Below, piece by piece: positions 1-13,300 of a DNA stretch of 64,000 bases. Under the pieces are notes generated by a model. The model was not told where the DNA came from. It worked only from the letters and a program-made list of their open reading frames with translations, and made no database searches. The position numbers were made by a program, and so were the translations under genes. Each line of letters begins with the position of its first letter. The first letter of the stretch is position 1. This DNA comes from Heterocephalus glaber (Eukaryota; Chordata; Mammalia; Rodentia; Bathyergidae). Location: NCBI RefSeq assembly GCF_000247695.1, contig NW_004624784.1, forward strand, positions 13,887,238 to 13,951,237, read 5' to 3'.

Positions 1-855
1 GGTTCATCACCTTCTAGATTGGGGCTAAAGAATCTCATCAGGTAAATCTAGGTATAGAAGCAAATTTCAGAATTATTTTTACAGGGTCAGTCTCCTTAGA
101 TTCCTCTAATTCCATTCATCCAGATGCAGAAGTTAAGATGTTTTTATGGATCAAAAAGCACGTCATATCCTGCCCCCAGTTTTCTTTCTTTTGGGGGGTT
201 GGGGGAAAGTTGTGCTGGGGAATCATCATCTGAAGCCTTGACTAGATAATAAACTTCACTTTTAGGTTGAGGCAGAAGCCAAATATAAGAAGGAGCAGGT
301 CAGAATAATTCCTAGTCTCTTAAAAGATGGACTATGACAGATCTAGCAATTAGAGACATTATTTTACTGTGTTATCATTTGGGAGAACTTTTCTAAGGAA
401 TTTTATTCCATGCTTCCTGTGGATAGGAAGGCCTGGCAAAGAGGGATATAAGATAAACTACCAAGAGTCTGAGAGCTGTAGCCCTAGCAAGATTAATCAT
501 ATTACATATCTAATTAAAAGCAGGAGCCCAAATACAGGTGCCTATTTATGCTGTGGTGGGTCAGGGGTCATTAGTGACTCTTATTAGTCTACACCCAGAG
601 CAGTATTGCAGCCTCAGATCTTCCAGAATTTCACAGAAGTAGCTTTCTTCTTTTGGGTGGTCCTTTGCCTCAGACAGTTCAGGTGGGCTGGCTTGATCCT
701 AGAATGTAGTTAGTGATTTTCTCTTCCGGATTTTAGTGTATTTTACTGTTTGGGGTTTCAGTTTACAATACAAAATAAAACAAAAATTTTAAAAACCTAA
801 AAAATCTTATTATTTTCAGAGAGGCTAGGAAACAGCAAGGACTTCAAAAAACTTG

Positions 856-938
856 GGGGCTGGGGATTTAGCTCAGTGGTTCCACCGCCTGCCTTGAAAG
901 TGCAAGGTCCCGAGTTCGATCTCCGGTACCAAAATAAA
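856..938 (+). repeat. ID SINE
   Basis: tRNA-derived element starting ggctggggatttagctca and ending ggtacc plus A-rich tail, in a KMT2A intron. The remainder of 1-1195 is intron with nothing else recognisable. Confidence 0.9.
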
Positions 939-1060
939 AACTTGGAACATCCTAACTAGGGGACTCTATACTGAAAACTCATGAAATAAAGCTAAATTCT
1001 TTCATTCAAAAAAACTAGGGAACCAAGGATAAGGAGAGGTTTGGCAAAAGATAGTTTCTG

Positions 1061-1142
1061 GGGCCGGGGATTTAGCTCAGTGGTTCCACTGCCTGCCTCA
1101 CAAGCACAAAGTCCTGAGTTCTATTCCTGGTACCAAAAAAAG
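1061..1142 (+). repeat. ID SINE close upstream of a KMT2A exon
   Basis: Flanked by a duplication of aaagatagtttct (about 1048-1060 and 1139-1152). Its tail ends about 54 bp before the exon 25 acceptor. Confidence 0.92.
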
Positions 1143-1195
1143 ATAGTTTCTCCTTCTGTCCTCTTATTTATGATGTCTCCCAATCTGTTTGCCAG

Positions 1196-1356
1196 GTGTT
1201 CCCGTGTGTATTGGAGTACCACAGATGCTCGAAAGCGCTGTGTGTATACATGCAAGATAGTAGAGTGCCGTCCTCCAGTTGTAGAGCCAGACATCAACAG
1301 CACTGTTGAACACGATGAAAATCGAACCATCGCCCATAGTCCATCATCATTTACAG
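1196..1356 (+). CDS. KMT2A: KMT2A exon (human exon 25): end of FYRN domain
   Basis: Acceptor AG at 1194-1195 and donor GT at 1357-1358. The exon begins with the third base of a codon and reads [20 protein letters not shown], the C-terminal half of FYRN, ending in a split Glu codon completed by the next exon. FYRN pairs with FYRC to hold the two taspase fragments together. An ID SINE sits only 54 bp upstream of this exon. Confidence 0.95.
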
Positions 1357-4300
1357 GTCTTTAATCAAGATTGGACTTGATTTTGAGTTTTGGGATTATG
1401 TACTGAGATTAGCAGCATGAAAAAAGTCATTTACAGGGCCTGGGATTTAGCTCAGTGGTTCTGCCGCCTGCCTCGCAAGTGCAAGGTCCCGAGTTCAATC
1501 CCTGGTACCAAAAAAAAAAAAGTCATTTATTTGTGAGGTCTCCTATGTTTCTAGTTTTTGACGTTACCTAATAGCTGGGTTTTTATTGGTTCATTTCTTT
1601 GCTATTTTAATTGAGTTATTTCCTACCACAGAAAGTTCATCTAAAGAAAGTCAGAGTACAGCTGAAATTTTAAGTCCTCCATCACCAGACCGACCTCTTC
1701 ATTCGCAAACCTCTAGCTCCTGTTACTATCATGTCATCTCAAAGGTCCCTAGGATTCGAACACCCAGTTACTCTCCTACACAGAGATCCCCTGGCTGTCG
1801 GCCATTACCTTCTGCAGGTAAAGGACTTTATTGATCTACTTGACCCTAGAAGGTCAACCCAAAGATTAATTGATAATTCAGGCAACCTTAGGTTGGTAAC
1901 TTTTTATCTGCAGATTTTTAGTTACCTATAAATAGAGATAGCCAATTGAAACCAGTGACTTCCAGACATTTTTTTATGTCTGTAATAGACTTGCTTATTT
2001 TTTCTCTTTTGTTCAGGAAATCCTACCCCAACCACTCATGAAATAGTCACTGTGGGTGATCCTTTACTCTCTTCTGGACTGCGAAGCATTGGCTCCAGGC
2101 GTCACAGTACTTCTTCCTTGTCACCCCAGCGTTCTAAGCTCCGGATTATGTCTCCAATGAGAACTGGGAATGCTTACTCCCGGAATAGTGTTTCCTCAGT
2201 CTCTGCCATTGGGACTGTTACAGATCCTGAGTCAAGTGCCAAAGCAGTTGATCATGGTTTAGGGACACTGAATTCAAGTGCTAATCTAGGGCACAACACT
2301 CCCACCTCTTCAAGTTTGCAAAGGACAGTGGTGACCATAGGCTCTAAAACAAGTCACTTGGATGGATCTTCATCTTCAGAAATGAAACATTGTAGTGCTT
2401 CAGACTTGGCCTCTAAGAGCTCTTCTTTAAAGGGAGAGAAGACCAAAATGCTGAGTTCCAAGAGTTCAGATGGATCTGCACATAATATGGCTTACCCTGG
2501 AATTCCTAAACTGACCCCACAGATTCATAATACAACTTCTGGAGAATTAAATGCTAATAAAATTAGCACTTTTGCTGAACCCTCTTCAGTGCCATTTTCT
2601 TCTAAAGAAGCCCTCTCTTTCCCACTCCATTTGAGAGGCCAAAGGAATGACCGAGAGCAACACATAGATTCTACCCAATCAGCAAACCCCTCTTCTGATG
2701 AAGATACTGAAATCAAAACCTTGAAGCTTTCTGGAGTGACCAACAGATCATCCATTATCAATGAACACGTGGGATCTAGTTCTAGAGACAGAAGACAAAA
2801 AGGGAAAAAATATTCTAAAGAAACTTTCAAAGAAAAGCATTCCAGTAAGTCTTTTTTGGAACCTGGTCAGGTGACAACTGGTGAGGAAGGAAACCTAAAG
2901 CCAGAATTTGTTGATGAGGTTTTGACTCCTGAATTTATGGGACAACGACCATGTAATAATGTTTCTTCTGATAAAATTGGGGATAAAGTCCTTTCTGTTT
3001 CAGGAGTCCCCAAAGCTCCATCTATGCAAGTAGAAGGATCTGCCAAAGAATCACAGGCATCCCGGAAACGCACAGTCAAAGTGACACTGACACCTCTAAA
3101 AATGGAAAGTGAGAGTCAATCCAAAAATGCCCTGAAAGAAAGTGGTCCCGCCTCTCCTTTGCAAATAGAGTCAGCATCTCCAGCAGAACCAGTTTCAGCT
3201 TCTGAAAGTCCAGGAGATGGTCCATTGGCTCAACCAAGCCCCAACAGTACCTTATCCCAGGATTCTCAAAGTAACAACTATCAGAATCTTCCAGTTCAGG
3301 ACAGAAACCTAATGCTTCCAGATGGCCCTAAACCTCAGGAGGATGGCTCTTTTAAGAGGAGATATCCCCGTCGCAGTGCTCGTGCACGTTCTAACATGTT
3401 CTTTGGGCTCACCCCACTCTATGGAGTCAGATCCTATGGTGAAGAAGACATTCCATTTTACAGCAGCTCCACAGGAAAGAAGCGAGGCAAGAGATCAGCT
3501 GAAGGACAGGTGGATGGGGCTGATGACTTGAGCACTTCAGATGAAGACGACTTGTACTATTACAACTTCACTAGAACAGTAATTTCTTCAGGTGGAGAGG
3601 AACGGCTAGCATCTCATAATTTATTTCGGGAGGAAGAACAATGTGATCTTCCAAAAATTTCACAGTTGGATGGTGTTGATGATGGAACAGAGAGTGATAC
3701 CAGTGTCACAGCCACAACAAGGAAAAGCAGCCAGATTCCAAAAAGAAATGGTAAAGAAAATGGAACAGAAAACTTAAAGATTGATCGACCTGAGGATGCT
3801 GGAGAAAAAGAACATGTTATTAAGAGTTCTGTTAGCCACAAAAATGAGCCAAAAATGGATAACTGCCATTCAGTGAGCAGAGTTAAAACACAGGGACAGG
3901 ATTCGTTAGAAGCTCAGCTCAGCTCATTGGAATCAAGCCGCAGAGTCCACACAAGTACCCCCTCGGACAAAAATTTACTGGATACCTATAATACTGAGCT
4001 CCTAAAGTCTGACTCAGACAATAACAACAGTGATGACTGTGGAAACATCCTGCCATCAGACATTATGGACTTTGTACTAAAGAATACGCCATCCATGCAG
4101 GCATTGGGTGAGAGCCCAGAGTCATCTTCCTCAGAACTTCTAAATCTCGGTGAAGGTTTGGGTCTTGACAGTAATCGCGAAAAAGACATAGGTCTTTTCG
4201 AAGTATTTTCTCAGCAGCTGCCGACAACAGAACCTGTGGACAGTAGTGTCTCTTCCTCTATCTCAGCAGAGGAGCAATTTGAGTTGCCTCTAGAGCTGCC

Positions 4301-7300
4301 ATCTGATCTCTCTGTCCTGACCACCCGAAGTCCCACTGTCCCTAGCCAGAATGCTAGCAGACTGGCTGTAATCTCAGACTCAGCAGAGAAGCGAGTAACC
4401 ATCACAGAAAAATCTGTAGCCTCCACTGAAGGTGACCCAGCTTTGCTGAGTCCAGGAGTAGATTCTACTCCCGAAGGCCACATGACTCCTGATCACTTTA
4501 TCCAAGGACACATGGATACAGACCACATCTCCAGCCCTCCTTGTGGTTCAGTAGAGCAAGGGCATGGCAACAGTCAGGACTTAACTCGAAACAGTAGCAC
4601 CCCTGGCCTTCAGGTACCTGTGTCCCCTACTATTCCCATCCAGAACCAGAAGTATGTGCCCAATTCTACTGATAGTCCTGGCCCATCTCAGATTTCTAAT
4701 GCAGCTGTCCAGACTACTCCACCCCACCTGAAACCAGCCACTGAGAAACTCATTGTTGTTAACCAGAACATGCAGCCACTTTATGTTCTCCAAACTCTTC
4801 CAAATGGAGTGACCCAAAAAATTCAATTGACCTCTCCTGTTAGTTCTGCACCCAGTGTGATGGAGACAAATCCTTCAGTCTTGGGGCCCATGGGAAGCGG
4901 CCTCACCCTCACCACAGGACTTAATCCAAGCTTGCCAACTTCTCAGTCACTGTTCCCTCCTGCTAGCAAAGGACTGCTCTCCATGCCTCATCACCAGCAC
5001 TTACACTCCTTCCCCACAGCTACTCAAAGTAGTTTCCCACCCAGCATCAGTAGTCCTCCTTCCGGTCTACTTATTGGGGTTCAGCCTCCTCCAGATCCCC
5101 AACTTCTGGTTTCAGAAGCGAGCCCAAGGACAGACCTCAGCACCACAGTAGCCACCCCATCCTCTGGACTTAAGAAAAGACCCATATCTCGTCTACACTC
5201 TCGAAAGAATAAAAAACTTGCACCCTCTAGTACCCCTTCGAACATTGCCCCTTCCGATGTAGTTTCTAATATGACATTGATTAACTTCACACCCTCCCAA
5301 CTTTCAAATCATCCTAGTCTGTTAGATTTGGGGTCACTTAATACTTCATCTCACCGAACTGTTCCCAACATCATCAAAAGATCTAAATCTGGCATCATGT
5401 ATTTTGAACAGGCACCTCTGTTACCACCCCAGAGTGTGGGAGGAAATACTGCCACAGCGGTGGGCACGACAGTAAGCCAGGATACTGGCCACCCCACATC
5501 AGGGCCTGTGTCTGGCTTGGCATCTAGTTCCTCCGTCTTGAATGTCGTATCCATGCAAACTACCACAGCCCCTACAAGTAGTGCGGCAGTTCCAGGACAT
5601 GTCACCTTAACTAACCCAAGGTTGCTTGGTACCCCAGATATTGGCTCAATAAGCAATCTTCTAATTAAAGCTAGCCAGCACAGCCTGGGCATTCAGGACC
5701 AGCCTGTGGCTTTACCACCAAATTCAGGAATGTTCTCACAACTAGGGACGTCTCAGACACCCTCAACTGCTGCAGTGCCAGCTGCATCCAGTGTCTGCGT
5801 ATTGCCCTCCCCTCAGGCTGCTGGCATGACAGCTGCATCCCCTTCTGGGGAAGCAGAAGAACACTACCAGTTGCAGCATGTGAAACAGCTGCTTGCCAGC
5901 AAAACCGGGATCCTCTCCTCCCAGCATGATCTCGATTCTGCTTCTGGGACCCAGGCATCGGACTTTACCCAGCCAGTAGATGCTCCTAATAGTGTGGGGC
6001 TAGAGCAGAACAAGCCTTTGCCCTCAGCCATACAAGCCAGCTCAGCTTCTCCTGGAGGCTCTCCATCCCCTGGACAACAGTCAGCAAACTCCTCTGTGCC
6101 AGGTCCCACTAAGCCCAAACCAAAAATCAAACGGATTCAGCTGCCTCTAGACAAAGGAAATGGCAAGAAGCACAAAGTTTCCCATTTACGGACCAGTTCT
6201 GAAGCACACATTCCAGACCAGGAAGCCAACACAAAATCCCTACCCTCAGTCACAGGGTGAGTGATCCAAATACTAGCTCTGCTGGGTCTGTGGGATTTTT
6301 GTGCTCTAGATAAGGAGCTGATGAAACATACTTTGGGGAGGGGCTTTAGGAACTTAGTTGTATTACTTAGAATTTTGACTTTGGTTTGGTTTGGTTTGGT
6401 TTCTCATAGAGCAAAATTTAGCTCCATCAGTGGCCATTCTGACTTGAATAGAACTATATAATTATTCTTTGCTCTGAATAATTATATTTATTCAGTGCTA
6501 TTTCCTCCCCACCTTTTTTCCCTCTAGTTTAGGATACTAGGGAATGATTATTCTTTGGTGGGTTAAAGGCCCTTGTTGTACAAGCTCCAGGGTCCTTTTT
6601 AAAAACTTTATCAATGAGGTATAACATATAAAACGTGCAAGTAAATGTATGTATGCATCCAAGTTGCCAACACTCCAATCAAGACAGAACACTTCTAGTG
6701 CCCCAGAAGGCTCCTTAGGCCCTCTCTGGTCAGTACCTCTTCAGGTCATCATTATTCTCACCTTTTTGACCATAGGTTACTATTGCAGGCTCACAAATTT
6801 TATTAGATGCCAATAGTCATTTCTTCAGACTGACCTCCACATTGACTTCAGTATATATTTGCTGGTAGTTTCTTGAAAAGATACAAATGATTATGTTCCA
6901 GGACTCCAGGAGTGGAGGCTGAGCAGCAGGAGACAGCTGGTGTGGAACAGTCTCCACAGAAGGAGTGTGGGCAGCCCACAGGGTGAGCTGAAAAATTAGT
7001 TCTCTACAATTAAGCCCTCGTCTCTGTTCACCTTACTTAACAAATAGTTCATCCTGATTTGCCTTGATTTTTGTTCTGTTGTTGAGGAGTTTTTTATGGA
7101 ATTAATACAAACTCATTTTAAAAAGTGACCTAGCATTATTTAAATAATGGGTTCCATTTGTCCTGCCCACTCCTTCTCAGTTCATTCCTGAGAAATAACT
7201 TGCTAATAATTTGGCTTTATGCATACGGGCATTTATATGCATATCCAGATATACATGGTGTGTGTGTGTGNNNNNNNNNNNNNNNNNNNNNNNNNNNNNN

Positions 7301-10300
7301 NNNNNNNNNNNNNNNNNNNNNNNNNNNNNNNNNNNNNNNNNNNNNNNNNNNNNNNNNNNNNNNNNNNNNNATGTATACACCTTTTACATAAAAGGAATAA
7401 TACTGTATGTACCATTTTTTTGGTTTTCAATTCTTTTTTTTTTGGTACCGGGGATCGAACTCCAGACTTTGCGCTTGTGAGGAAGGTGGCAGAACCACTG
7501 AACTAAATCCCCAGCCCAAAAACCAATCTTTTTTTTCTTTTTTTTTTTTTTCTTTTTTTGCAGTACTGGAGATCGAACTCAGGACCTTGTGCTTGCGAAG
7601 CAGGTGGCGGCGCCACTGACCTAAATCCCCAGCCCTCTTACATTGTTTTGAATACATCTTTCTGTGCAAGTACCTCTAGATGTGGTCTCCTTTTTTTTTT
7701 GGTACTGGGGATCGAACTCTAGTCCTTGCGCTTTCAAGGCAGGTGCTGGAAGCACTGAGCTAAATCCCCAGCAGCATTTTACTTTTTTAGTGTCTGCCTC
7801 CAATACTATTGTAGATCTACAATGAATTAGCTTAATATTTATGTTGACATACATTTGGATTGTTCCAGGATTAGTTTAATTTTTTTCATCAATTTAATCT
7901 TGAAAAGTGAAAATTAATGATGGTTTACAGACTCATGCAGCTTACTTTTTAGTTAAGCCAGGTAACTTATTTAAGTAACTACAGAACTACTTCTGACCGT
8001 TCATTTTTTTCTAAGCTATGAGAATATCAAGGGTGTAGTCTACAACTTCAAAAGTAGATACTTGTTACAATATTTGGGAAGGAATCTTGTAAAAATGATA
8101 GTTTTATTTTATGTATCATTCACTATGTGGTAGCAGCATTCATTCAGCAGGAAAATACCCCATAGTTCATTTTCTTTTAGGTGTATTGTAGAACTGGCAC
8201 AAGTGTATTGCAGATAAATTATGGACAGTTTTTATCTTTGAATTGAGGACCAGCAGATGTTGCATCTCATATTTCATTTTCTTTTCATTTAGACAAGTGG
8301 CTGTTCTTCCAGAGACTCAGGCAACACAAAATCCAGCAAATGAGCAGGAAAGTACAGGTATGTGGATGGGTAATGGGTTAGAATGAGAGAATCCTAAAGG
8401 TAGGACTATTAAAATCACCTACTTTATCTCCTAACTTCCTAGGTTCAAAAAAAAAAATCCTTAAGCTTTGTAGAAGTTAAGTGATTGGCCAAAGTTGTAG
8501 ATTGAAACTCGGCACCTGTCTTCTGGGCCTCTTCCACTCCATAATGTGTGATCACCTGTCAGCTAGGGGACACAGAGTAGTGCCTACAATACTCTTCTGC
8601 TCTACCAGTTCTAACAACAGTAGGATATAAATAGCTAGTGACAGCCTGATTCATTCTTAAGTTGTTACTAAAGGAGACCAAGAACTGGGCCAGGGATTTA
8701 GCTCAGTGGCACCACACCTGCCTAGCTCAAGGTCCTCGATCCCTGGTACCACAAAAAAAAAAGAGAAAGAGGGAGACCAAGAACTATTTGTATTTGATAG
8801 CCAGATTTTAGTTACAATACCAGATACATCTCAGAGCATGTTCCATCTGTTTTTTGGGGGGTTTTGGTATTGATGATCGAACTCACGACCTTGTGCTTGC
8901 AAGGCAGGCAGCGGCACCACTGAGCTAAATCTCTGGCCCTCCATCTGTCTTAATGAATTTGGTCAGGAAACAACTGGTCACTTCAAGATTAGAGAGCTCT
9001 CTATACCAGGTGTGGTGATACATGCCTGTAATCCCAGCTACTCAGGAAACTGATTCTGGAGGATCTCATAATTGAGGCTAGCTCAGGCCACTGAGCAAGA
9101 CCTTGTCTTAAAAGGGCTGGAGATCAGGCCCGGGAATTTAGCTCAGTGGTTCCGCGGCCTGCCTCGATAGCGCAATCCCTGGTATCTCTCCCACCCCCTC
9201 CAAAAAAGGAAATACAATGGAGACTATAGTAACACTTATCTCACTGGGTTGTAGTGAGGTTTGTATCATTTAATCTGTGTGAAATTCTTGAAAGAGTATC
9301 TGAGACACAGCAAGTGTTTTACACATAGTAACCATTTTATTTTGCTTTAAGTCTATTGATTATTACAGAAGGGCTGGGGATGTTGATCAGCAGCACCGCA
9401 CCTGCCTGGCAAGTCCAAAGTTCTGAGTTTGATTCCCAGTACTGGAAAAAAAAATAATAAAATAAATTAAGGAAAAACCCTACAGATTGTCATACCAGAA
9501 ACTACCAAAGAGTCAGCACAACTTCTTATAAGAAAATCGATATACATATCTCTACACACACATGCCAGTTTAAGTATTTCCTGGCTGTAACCAAGAGCCA
9601 GCTCTTTGAGCCTGAGTTTTGTTATCTGTGAATGGGAGGTATAATATTAACTATGGCATGCTATAAGGCTTGTACCATACTCTGCATATTGTTGACATTC
9701 AGTAAGCATTGTTGTTGCAACTACTTTGGTTCCTATTTTCTCCCTCATAGAACCTAAAATAGTAGAAGAAGAAGAAAGCAATTTCAGTTCTCCACTGATG
9801 CTTTGGCTCCAACAAGAACAAAAGCGGAAGGAAAGCATTGCTGAGAAAAAGCCCAAGAAAGGACTCGTTTTTGAAATTTCAAGTGATGATGGCTTTCAGA
9901 TCTGTGCAGAAAGTATTGAAGGTGAGTGGAGTAAATTAGGTTGATCCTCCAATACAGGCCCTGTTTCAGCTACCTCGGTTCATACGTGTATTGGTACCAT
10001 TGAGGTGTGCAGTTTTGTGACAGATGTTATGGAGGATCCTTGAAGGCATTACACATTTTCCTTGTCCTGGAGAAATAGGTCTTTTGGAGAAATACCCATA
10101 ATTTATGTGAAAAATGATATAGGTTATGTGTTTAAGATTGGACATACCATGCCAAATTAAACTTCTGCTTCTTAAAAAAAAAAAAAAAAGGCACATCCCA
10201 TAACAGAGCACATGAGAGCTCCGCTTCTCTCTCCAGCCTTGTCTCCTGCTGCTTCCTTGTGCACCCACAGTGTCAGGCATGGTAGTGCACTCCTGTGAGT

Positions 10301-13300
10301 TATCCCAGCACTCTGTGATGTCACAAGAAGAATCACAAATTTTAATTCCCCGGGCAACACAGTGAGACCTTGACTCAAAAAAATAAGTGAACAGGACCAG
10401 GGATTTAGCTCAGTGGTTCCACCACCTGCCTTGCAAGCACAAGGTCCCGAGTTTGATCCCCGTACCAAAAAAGAAGGAAGGGAAAGAGGGAGGGAGGGAG
10501 ACACTTGGTGACTGCTTAGATATGAGGAGTAGGAGGAAAGAGTTACACATAACTCTGAGTTGGGTGTGGTGGTGCATGCCTGTAGTCCCGACTACTCAGG
10601 AGGCATAAAGATTGCATGAGCCCAAAAGTTCAAGACCAGCCTGGGCAACACAGCAAAACCCTGTCTCAAGAAAAAACCCAAAAAGACTGAAGCTTTGGGC
10701 CTAAATGACTAGGAAGAAAATAATGTAAGGAGAAGAAAAAACAACTAGTTTGAAAATATGAGTTCACTATAAGAAATAGTGAGGTGGAATGGCAGTAAAA
10801 AATACCCAAGTAGAAGCCTGGTGTGGTGGCACACACCTCTAATCCCAGCACTTGGGGGGCTGAGGCAAGAGGATCAACGTGAGTTTGAGGCCAGCCTGGG
10901 CTACATAGTGAGTTCAAGACCAGCCTGAACTACATAGCGGGACCCTATGTCAAAATAATTTTTAAAAATTCAAGTAGAAATGTCTAGCAGATAGTAAGTG
11001 ACCATAGAGTCTTAGGTTAGAAGTGGAGGGAATTATAAAGATTTTCTAGTCCCGGCCCTTAATTTAAGCAACTAAGAGATTCTGATCTCCCCACAGTCCT
11101 GGTTTAAGTCTCTGGTAGTAGTACACTTGCCAATAGGAGTATAGGAAATAGGATTAATACCAAACATTCAGGTATTGATTATTTCACATCCCTCCCATCA
11201 AGGGATGAGAATGCTTTGGGGATTCAGAAGGTATGAATCTGGGCCGGGGATTTAGCTCAGTGGTTCCGGCTCCTGCCTCGCAAGCAGAAAGCCCTGAGTT
11301 CAATCCCCAGTACCCCCCCAAAAAAAAAAACAGAAGGTATGAATCTGACCTCACTGATCTCTAATGGAAAGAAGCACTGGGTAGTGTACCTTCGTGGCTG
11401 CTTTCTTATGCATTGGTCTGATTAAAAGTATAAACAAAACAAAGCACTGTACTAAGAGTGTGTGTGTTCACACTGGATGGATTCTGAGCACAATGCCTTG
11501 CACCAGGGAATTAAGAAATGTTGGCATATTCCCCAGCCTATGATTTTCTTTTCTTTCCTCACAGATGCCTGGAAGTCATTGACAGATAAAGTCCAGGAAG
11601 CTCGATCAAATGCCCGCCTAAAGCAGCTTTCATTTGCAGGTAATGACAGAAGCTGTTATTTTACTCCTGACTCAGAATATTCTGGCAACTCATCAGTCTC
11701 AACAGTAGCATTGATTCTATAAATAACTGAACTTTCTTTTAAAAAAAGATTTTTTTTTGCTTTGAGATATAATTTATATACCATGCAGTTCCCTCATTTA
11801 AAGCATACAGTTAGGCCAGGTGTGGTGGCACATGTCTGTAATCCCAGCATATTGGAGGCTGAGGCAGGCAGATCATCAGCCTCTGTTACATAATGAGTTC
11901 AAGACCTTATCTCAAAAAAAGAAAGAAAGAAAGAAACCACATACTCAGTACTATTGTCATTCCCCAATACCAGCCCTGGCAACCACAAATCTACTTTCTT
12001 TCTCTAATGATTGATCTGTTCTGGGCATTTCATGTTATTGGAATTATACATTTATGATGGCCTTCTTTCACATAACATAGTGCTTTCACATTTCTTCCTG
12101 GGCTGGTGTGTAGCTCAGTGTTATGCAAGACTGTGGATTCAAACCCTAGCACCTCCACCCTGAAAAAAAAAAAACATATTAAAACTTAATTGGTTATTTG
12201 TACCTTGACTAACAAAGATTGAGACTCTGGAGTAATATAAAGATGAAGGAGTGGGCCCTCACCTACATTAATGGTGTGTTTATGAGTCACTAGTATAACT
12301 ATTTGGGAGGGTAATTAAGCAAAACTATCAAAATTTTCAAAAACTTCATGTTGTAACACTCAACAGTTACATATTTAAGAAATCATCCTATAGGTAATCT
12401 CAACCAAATCTTTAAAATGTACAAGGATGTTCATCACATGTAGTAGCAAAAAAACCACTGGGAGCAACCCAAATATTCCTCAAGAAAGGAATTTAGAAAA
12501 AGGTCTAAAAAACTAATTGGAACACACCGCTGGGGATTTAGCTCAGTGGTTCTGTCACCTGCCTCACAAGCGCAAGGTCCTGAGTTCAATGCCCGGTACA
12601 AAAAAAAAAAACTAATTGGGAAGGCAATTTTTTTTTTTTGGTACCGGGGATTGAACTCAGGACCTTGCGCTTGCAAGGCGGGTGCTGGAACCTGGAAAGG
12701 CAATTTATAATACTATGATTTCTAGTATAATCATGAACCCCTGCAGATACTTTTTGTTTTCTTTTTCTTTTTTTTTTTGGTACCGGGGATCGAACTCAGG
12801 ACCTTGCATTTGCCAGGCAGCCGAAGCACCACTGAGCTATATCCCCAGCTCCAGATACTTTTAATTGTATGTGTTTGCCTCTGAGAAATGGGACCTGCAT
12901 AACTAAGACAGATGTCTTACTTTACTTCTCTGTTCTGTTTCACTTTATTTCTGTAAGTATGTATTTGATTTTTTTTTGGTGCCAGAGATCAAACTCGGGT
13001 CCTTGCACTTGTGCAGCAGGCGGCGAAACCACTGAGCTAAATCCCCAGCCCAGTTTCGTTTTTCTTTTTTTTTTGGTACCAGGGATTGAACTTGGGACCT
13101 TGCGCTTGCGAGGCAGGCAGCAGAACCACTGGGCTAAATCCCCAGCCCCCAGTTTCATTTTAAAAGAACAGATGGCAAATAGGTTAAGAAAAAATAAAGA
13201 TTCTCAGCTTCTTCTAACCAGTTTCCCCACTCTGCCCACTAGGCTTGTTCTCACATTGTACATGCTGCGTCAGCCCCAACTGCTGTCCTTCCATGCCTCA

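Noticed and set aside
859..930. tRNA-like sequences with A and B boxes (tttagctcagtgg ... gagttcgatccc), seen dozens of times
   Set aside because: All carry A-rich tails and target duplications and lack a full cloverleaf acceptor stem; they are ID SINEs, not tRNA genes.
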